Origin: Grammothele lineata
Lineage: Eukaryota > Basidiomycota > Agaricomycetes > Polyporales > Polyporaceae
Length of the DNA: 64,000 nucleotides
NCBI GenBank assembly: GCA_002150815.3
Contig: NDFF03000011.1
Span: 620,001-684,000, forward strand
Direction of reading: 5' to 3'
The notes under the pieces are model-generated. The model was given only the letters and a program-made list of their open reading frames with translations. It did no database searches and was not told the DNA's origin. Each line of letters opens with the position of its first letter. Position 1 is the first letter of the stretch. A program made the translations under genes and the position numbers. Shown one piece after another: positions 57,487 through 64,000 of this stretch.

Positions 57487-59433
57487 TCACGCCTTCGATG
57501 GGGTCGGAGGAGGGGAGGACTGTATGCGTATCACCCTGCTAACGAATCTCTCAACGGCTGACCAGTACCCGGATTGCACGCACGTATCGTCTGCAACCTA
57601 GAAGTCAGTATCAGCCAAGACAATATCCGCTAGGCTACGTACTGTGCGTCCCCCTCTCAAACTCGACGTATCGAGAGTACCCGTCGCCAGGGTTCTTCAC
57701 GCTCTCGTCCTTCGCCACGTCGGCACCCTCTTCAGGCGGGACCACAGCTCCGCCACGCTGTCCCCCAGGGACGCGCTTTTGGACGAGCTCCCACAAGCCC
57801 TGCATATGCTCGCGCGGAACAACCTCATCCCTCACGCCACTCAGCAGGAGCATCGGAGTCTCGGCGGGAATGAGGGGAATCTTGGACGCCGAGTCCCACT
57901 TCTGGTGGCAGAGAAACGCGAAGGGCCCCAGAACGGGGAGGGCGGAGGGGACCAGACGCGGCAGTGAGAGGAAAGTATTCTCGAGGATGAGAGCACGAAT
58001 CTGTCGATTAGCATGTCGGACAAGGGTCGAGCGTCGACGCGTCGATCAGATGTCCGTCAGCGTCGGAAAGAGGTTCTCCCGCTCTTGGACTCACAATATG
58101 TTGGTTCCGGCTTGCTAGGTCGATAGCCACTGCGCCTCCGATCGATTGCCCGTATAGGAACTAAATAGTTTATCAGAACCGAAGAAGGGTTAGTTCAGTA
58201 CGGGGGACTACTCACGACCGGAGTTTGGGACAAGTAGGGATGTCCGAGGATGTAGTCGAGCGCACACTGGGCGTCAATGCGGATACCTTCCATCGCAGTC
58301 AGACAACGTTCAAGGCCGCGGAGGTGTCAGTTTAGGCCTACCTTTCTCTGATGGGTTGCCTTCCGACAAGCCGTACCTGCAAAATTGCGGCAAGTATAGA
58401 ATAGTAATGTTCCGCAGTTGAGTGACGTAGTAGGCTGGAGACAACAGATAATGTAACGCACCCGCGATAGGAGAGCATTAAAACATTACACCGCATGCGA
58501 ACGTAGAAGACTTTGGCGAGAGGTATCCGGTGGCCAACATTCCCGCCGTTTCCGTGGAACATTATGACAGTTGGCCGCCTGGCAGCAAACTGCAAGACAG
58601 CCATTAGCGTCCCTGGTTAGGATCATACGCATGGAATTGTGGCGTGCGGCCGCTTGGGCAAAAGCACATTCGTACTGGCCCCCAGGGTCATGGCTATCGT
58701 CGTCTGAAGTGGTGCTGTGCACGCATACGACACACGCAGACCTCTCGAAGCTCTCAAGGAAATCGCGGAGCGATATCTGGGAGCAGGCCTAAGAGGATGC
58801 TCGGATATCGTCCCGCCACGTATACGCATACGAGGACTACGGCATGACCCTTCGCATTGTTGCCGACGAGATGTGTGTGGACGGTGGTGCACGCTTCACA
58901 TAAACGCGAAAGAAAAGCGCACCTCTTCATTAGACTCATCCTGAGGCCCGTCTACATCTACCGCGCCGACATTATTCAGCTCCTTACGCTGCGTCAGAAG
59001 GTAGCATCGAAGCTTGACGCCGTCCGGGGTATCCAGAGGAAGGTCCTGGTATGGAAGATTGAAATCCGTTGGAACAGGAACCTCTGCATTCGAAACGTAT
59101 TGGCGAACGGGAACACGGCTGCAGCGAAACGCAAGTGCGCACCAGTGCGGGACCCGGGAGGGAACGCCGAGGGATAGATGAGGTAATTTTGGCCAAAGAA
59201 GAGGAGCCCAAAGCCTGGAGGTCGGAACAAGCGCGGATGTATGGTGGTAAACCCAAACCATCACGTCATAAGTTATGGGCAACCTGGATATACGAAGCGA
59301 ACATACCGACGGTGGATAAGCCCGCCGCAGTTGCAGCCGTTCCCTGGCAAAGTATAAGCCATGTGGCACAGCGCACGCCTCACTTCACGCTCACTTTGGC
59401 AAAGCTCTCGAGAGTGGGAAGGAAATTCGACAT
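57487..59433 (-). CDS. BEM46: BEM46/ABHD13-type alpha/beta hydrolase
   Basis: Membrane-anchored serine hydrolase of the Bem46 family, linked in fungi to polarised growth and ER/eisosome location; substrate unknown. Many short exons. Start MSNFLPTLESFAK (59433), joined by a 57-nt intron to GTAATAAGLSTV, then GFGLLFFGQNYLIYPSAFPP, VPTDFNLPYQDLPLDTPDGV, IMFHGNGGNVGHRIPLA and YGLSEGNPSEKG. The nucleophile elbow is FLYGQSIGGAVAIDLA (Gln in place of the usual His). The acid lies in LLLSGVRDEVVPREH. The catalytic His is in GTHNDTCVQSGYWSAVERFV, which appears only when a final intron (donor gtacgt near 57638) is removed; otherwise the frame stops at 57635 just after the His. The C-terminus then ends PPPTPSKA. 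Identification is firm; the last exon could extend further. Confidence 0.88.
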
Positions 59434-60900
59434 GGTAGTGCGAGCACCGAGGGCGAAAGCCCGTGAGCGAAGCACTGGACTCTGCGCAGACCCCCTGTGG
59501 CCCGAAGTCTGTTTGCATTTGTTAGCCAATAACCGCAAGCGCCCATTAACCGTGAGAAGCCGACATGACCATGTTCATGACATATGAATGACGCGGTGAT
59601 GGGACCGGCTTGATTGCGTGTAACGGTCATCATGAGCTCCGAAGGCAAATCCTGGTCTGGCTGGTCTGGCAAAGTCGGTCCCGACAGCGCCAGGCTGACA
59701 CTGGCCGGAGGACGACTGAATGCTCGCGTTCTGGCTGGCATATGGGGATACCGGCCGCGGAAACATACGGAAGGCAAACATACCCCGGACGCTCGAGCGT
59801 TGCATCCTCTCTTCCTCCGCCTTCGCAACTTCGCGCTTCCCCACAACGCCCTGCGCTTCCTCGACCACCCTCCCAACACGTGCAGGCCTTCCATCTTTTC
59901 CTTCATATCGACCCTCCACCTCCCCAGGCATCCGATGATCCCCAATGTACGACCCGCCTAACTCCGCATCCAATCCGAGCCTGGTGCGACCCGGAATGCC
60001 ATCAGCCCCCGAATTTGCGATAGCAATTACTGCGAGCGGGTCACTAGTAGCGCGGTAGCCGTCATCGTGAGTAGCAAATTGTGGAGTCCGCGTTGCGAGG
60101 TCGTGAAAACTTTCCCGCAGACGGGTCACTCGTTAGCGGATCGCGCTAAGCCACTGCTAAGCCTTCCGACCCGCTGGTGTTCCGCTCCCAGCTTGTCGGC
60201 GCACAACCAAATACGTCATTCCGGGCGCGAGAAGCACTTGGATAACGTGAGCGGACTCTTAGCGGACGTGCGCGCTCCGTATTGCGTAGCCGGCTTGTTA
60301 TGCTGGCGTGCGCTGTCCGGCCTGCGCCCAGTCGACGTCCAAGTCCTCGGGGCCACGCCCGCCGAGAAGACGGGTAAAGGATGCGCGATGTCTGCGAAGG
60401 TGGACGAGGCTCGACCTTGCACGGTGAGTGACAGATGGGAATGGAACCCGATCTCATGATCAGGCAGTCTGCGGTGCTTCCCGGGCGGGGACAAGGCGGG
60501 GTGGAGCACAGGCTGATCTAGCGCTCAACCACCATCAGGCAACTCAATTCGCTTCGGCAGCGGTAGCGTCGCCCGGGTACGGTCTCTTGCCTGAAACGCA
60601 CGGATATTCTTGCTGCCTGACCGCAACTTCACCACGAAGAACTGGTACCGGCCGCTTCGCCCCAACAGCGCCCATGGATCCCGTCCAAGCTGCTCGCCGG
60701 AGCGCGTCACCGGCAGCCTGGATTGTGTGCGTGCGCGTGCGCTGTTTGCCTGCCCCGCCTGCGCCTATAAAACCTCCCCGACCGCGATGTCTCATCCCCA
60801 TTGACATCCAGTCAAGTGTTCTGAGTCTCGTCCCCACTCTCCCGCTCTCGCACACTCAACCACCACACTCTCTTTACCAACACATTCCTTATCTGCAAAA
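59434..60900. other. Divergent intergenic region, BEM46 to secreted protein
   Basis: 1.5 kb between divergent starts. It contains an open minus-strand frame at 59575-60129 that has some protein-like sequence (see findings), but no certain start. The last 135 bp holds the TATA box listed below and a C/T-rich leader for the gene at 60901. Confidence 0.4.
60766..60772 (+). promoter_or_regulatory. TATA box for the gene at 60901
   Basis: A consensus tataaaa lies 129 bp before the ATG in GC-rich surroundings and is followed by a long C/T-rich leader ending ctgcaaaaATG, the pattern of a strongly expressed fungal gene. Confidence 0.6.
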
Positions 60901-61702
60901 ATGTTCTCCTTCGCCACCATCTCCGTCTTCGCGACCGTCGCGTTCTCCGCGCTCACCTCCGCGCTCCCTATTGACGTCCCCGTCGTTGGCGATATTTCCA
61001 ACATCCCTGTCGCCGGTGGTGTTGTCGACACTGCCGTTGGTACCGTCGGCAGCCTCGCCTCCGGTCTTCCCATTGGTGGCATCGTCCGCCGTGATCTCCC
61101 TGGTATTGCGGCTGTCCTCACCGACGCCCAGTCCAAGCTCGGTCCTGCGACTGACGCCCTCAGTGAGTCCTGCTGATTTTCGAAGTCGTGCTGCATCGTG
61201 CTAACTCCCAGCAGAGTTTGTGACCGCGCAGAACGCGACCGTCGACGCGCTTACGCCCCACATTAACGACATCAAGACCATCCTTACCGGCACTCTCAGC
61301 TCCCTTCAGGCCCTCGTCGGTCAGCCGACTGAGGTGATCCTCGCTTCGGTTGAGGGTACCGCGGTCATCACCGTTGAGGAGCTTGGCCACGTTGTTGCTG
61401 GTCTGACTACGGTGAGTAGTGTTGGAACCCCTTTTTGACAAGTGCTGATAGGGTTTGTTCAGATCGTCTTCGGTGCTCTCGGTGCTGTCATCACCCTCCT
61501 CGGTGCCACCATCGACAAGACCGTGTTCGGTCTCCTCGTCGTTGTCGGTGGCCTCCTTGGCTCCGTCCTCGCTCTCGTCTTCTCCCTCGTCGGCACTGTC
61601 GCGGCCACCCTCGTTGGTGTCGTCGTGCCCCTCGTCGGCGCCGTCGTTCCCTTCATCCTCCACCTTAACATTGCTACCGTTATCTCCCTCCTCGGTCTCT
61701 AG
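60901..61702 (+). CDS. Secreted or membrane-associated hydrophobic protein, function unknown
   Basis: Three exons give about 230 residues. The start MFSFATISVFATVAFSALTS is a good signal peptide, cut near ALP. The body alternates Val/Gly/Ala-rich segments (GGVVDTAVGTVGSLASGLPI) with a helical middle part (LTPHINDIKTILTGTLSSLQ). The C-terminal third is a run of strongly hydrophobic helices (GALGAVITLLGATIDKTVFG and on to ISLLGL), enough for several membrane spans or a lipid-binding bundle. Introns split DAL|KFV (acceptor cagcag) and LTT|IVF. There are no cysteines in the mature part, so it is not a hydrophobin. Similar Val/Gly/Leu-rich secreted proteins are common in mushrooms and lack a known role. 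Confidence 0.75.
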
Positions 61703-62716
61703 ATGACTTCGCGATTGCTGGTGTTCCATGTGTTGAAGTAGCTTCTCCTGGATGTTCGCAGCGCGAGTGTACTACGTGGGTGTGGATTATACCCGCGCGT
61801 TGACCATACCCTAATACATGCGGCAATTCATGTCGTCGTATGACTTTCTCCATATGGCCATTGTGATGAAAGTGCGAGAACCGCTGTTTCACTCTGGGAG
61901 GAGTGCTGGAGTTGGAAGACTGCCATCAGGTGGCAGGGAAGCCGGTTTTACGTGGACACACAGGAGGGTGCGATACAATGCGTGCTTGAGTCAAAGTTAC
62001 GGCGCATCAGCTTCGTGAAGACTTCTCGATCCTGCCATCTCCGGTGAGAAATCATTTACAACGCCTTCCTGATCGGATCGGTCGTGCCGTGGGCGCCAAT
62101 GATGTCCATCGTGTGTCATGTGAGTAATTCCTGGAAGAGCTCTAAGTCGCCATCCGCACATCGACGCACGACTGGAATGTCCGAGTTCCCGGGGCGCACC
62201 CTCATTCGCAACACGGGTGTAGTGCCGCATCGTGCCCGCCGCCCAGGATGCCTCAGGGATGGACCGGAGATGGCGACGAAGCCTCCACAAGCGCGCAATC
62301 TATTACGAGAGAAGCCGTCGCGAGCGGTCCGACAAACCTCGCGGCCGAGCGGTATCACGACGGGGCGCCACAGAAGGACGAACGCGTCTGTTCTTCTGTT
62401 GGGAGTGGAGCTCTAAGGGGCTGCAATATGTTGGATGTCCCGTTGTGACACGGACGAGTTGAACTAAGGCGAAGGGCTCTCGTATGAACGATCTACAACC
62501 GGCCCCCAACGAATCCGGTATAACGTTTGTCTTCGGATGCAGAATCAGTTCAGATATCCACCAGCGCAGCGCATATTCAGCAGAGCACCACCCAGTGTTT
62601 GCGCCGAGACGAACTGAGAGTGGCCAATGGCCAACGTGTTTCATTAATGTGACTTACAGCGACAACGTCAAGTCCAGATTCCAGCAAGTGTATGGAAAGT
62701 TCCAGTGGAAGATAAT
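61703..62716. other. Convergent intergenic region
   Basis: 1.0 kb between the 3' ends of the secreted-protein gene (+) and CUE1 (-). Only short frames; no gene recognised. Confidence 0.45.
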
Positions 62717-63791
62717 TCACGCCGTCGAATCGGATGCCTTCTCCTTAGCCTGCTGTGCAAGCAATCGCCTGAACAAGGGAGCGGACATAGCGGGCAGAAA
62801 GTTAGCATCCGCATAGCCCTAAGGAGACATATTACGCACTGTCTAGCGGCGAGGATCATCTGCGCCTTCCGCTCCCGTAGGCTGGCCTCGCGCTTCTCCG
62901 CCGTGTCCTCCCAGACCGCCTTACCCCCTACCGCCTCCGGAGACTCGCCGATGTCCGTAGCCGATGTACGAGTCTCAAGGTGGTATCGTGAGATTAAACT
63001 CTCAGACTTCTTCGGCTTGGAGGGTCCGGCGGCGGCATTGGCAGGCGCAGTGCCGGCAGCGTTAGGTTGGGCGGGACCGGTTGGGTCGACTGCACGAGGG
63101 TACAGTGTGTAATATGCAGGCGGGGGCTATTATGACATGGCCATCACTCAGGACACATTCATACGAATAGCAGATGGTAGAACTGACTGGAGGAAGGAAT
63201 CCACGTTCAAGGATCTTGTTGGATGTCTGTTGAATATTTCCTGTCCTTAATAGGTCGTACCGGATATTATCACTAGATCACAAGACCGGTCAGCAGCTAA
63301 GTACAAGGCAGTTTCATTTGGTAGACCAGCCCGCTCCCTTCTACATATACACTCTGAAGCAGTCTACTGGCCCACGGAGGATAGACGTCCATCGGCCTCT
63401 TGCAGTATGGAAGGGGAAGGGTGATAGCCGGCTACAGCCGAGCCAGGCAGAGGCGTACGCACCTTGGTATGTCGGGGAACATGTTATGTATCGTCTCGAC
63501 CTGTGGTAGGGATAAGATTGGAGCGACGTCATCACGCTGGGTCGGCGCACCATCTCGACCGTGACATTTTTGGGACGGAAACCTAGTACAGAAGATGGTG
63601 AAGGTGTTTGTGACCCATCCTTGCTTCCTTCAGGCACCAATCGGACCCAGCAGACGGTGGGCAACAGGGGCATAGACGTGTCAACTCCAGCCACCGCACA
63701 AGCCCGGGATGAAGCACGCACCTGACGTAGCCCAGCGAACGACGAGCACAATCACTGCAACGGCGACAAGGACATTCACGACCTCGCCCAT
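62717..63791 (-). CDS. CUE1: CUE-domain ERAD protein (Cue1-like, Ubc7 anchor)
   Basis: Homolog of Cue1, the ER membrane protein that recruits and activates the E2 Ubc7 in ER-associated degradation. Six short exons, none long enough to stand out. Exon 1 (from 63791) is MGEVVNVLVAVAVIVLVVRW, a membrane anchor. Then LGFRPKNVTVEMV, ETIHNMFPDIPS, and DNIRYDLLRTGNIQQTSNKI with LERGFLPP form the CUE domain (the M-F-P motif and di-leucine are present). PPPAYYTLYPRAVDPTGP and a linker follow. The C-terminal Ubc7-binding region is LRERKAQMILAARQRLLAQQ, ending KEKASDSTA. Joins use GTGCGT or GTCAGT donors and keep frame. About 200 residues, the normal size. Identification is firm; the first intron's acceptor is less certain. 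Confidence 0.85.
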
Positions 63792-64000
63792 GTTTTCACA
63801 AATTCTAAGGGGGGCGAAAAGATTAGGATAGCAAGGAGTCTCGCTGACTAGTGAGCGTTGAGTGACCGAGGACGAGTTAGGGACGAAAGAGCGACTCCGA
63901 ACGGCACGGCTGGAAGTCTCGTGAGTCTAGGCCCAAGCGCCAACGGAGAGAGCTCATGTCATTGTGGGGTTATCGACCCATAATTAATTGTCCAATGACC

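Overview
The window is nuclear DNA of a filamentous basidiomycete, most likely an Agaricomycete (mushroom or bracket fungus). The evidence is the coding style: GC-rich genes cut by many introns of about 48-70 nt with GTRNGT donors, short intergenic gaps, and gene families typical of the group (fungal Stealth phosphotransferases, HET-domain proteins, COMT-type O-methyltransferases, BEM46). I cannot place it below class. Gene models were built by hand from exon reading frames and splice signals, so internal exon edges are less certain than gene identities.

Layout. 0-11 kb: ribosomal protein L38, spliceosomal MFAP1, a hotdog thioesterase (all +), a Stealth-family phosphotransferase (-), the SNARE YKT6 (+). 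11-20 kb: the P5A ATPase SPF1 and a large disordered RING-H2 protein (both +). 21-30 kb: a HET-domain protein (+), elongin C (-, six short exons), UBC13 (+), calcineurin A (-). 30-43 kb is sparse: a single-pass membrane protein (+), an ICMT-like methyltransferase (-), about 5 kb with no recognised gene (34.7-39.7 kb), two unrecognised multi-exon genes (+) and a small two-exon candidate. 43-50 kb: a three-finger C2H2-like protein and a second Stealth paralog (both +). 51-64 kb: an O-methyltransferase whose gene appears to run into a long disordered tail (-), an F-box protein (-), the alpha/beta hydrolase BEM46 (-), a hydrophobic secreted protein (+), and CUE1, the ERAD anchor of Ubc7 (-).

The genes form no single pathway or biosynthetic cluster. 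Two themes recur. One is the secretory pathway and ER (YKT6, SPF1, ICMT, CUE1 and two predicted Golgi-type Stealth enzymes). The other is ubiquitin signalling (RING-H2, elongin C, UBC13, F-box, CUE1). The most unusual architecture is the pair of Stealth paralogs in opposite orientation about 38 kb apart. The clearest gene-model results are the O-methyltransferase fusion, an SPF1 start codon apparently split by an intron, and elongin C and CUE1, which are assembled from exons too short to be obvious.
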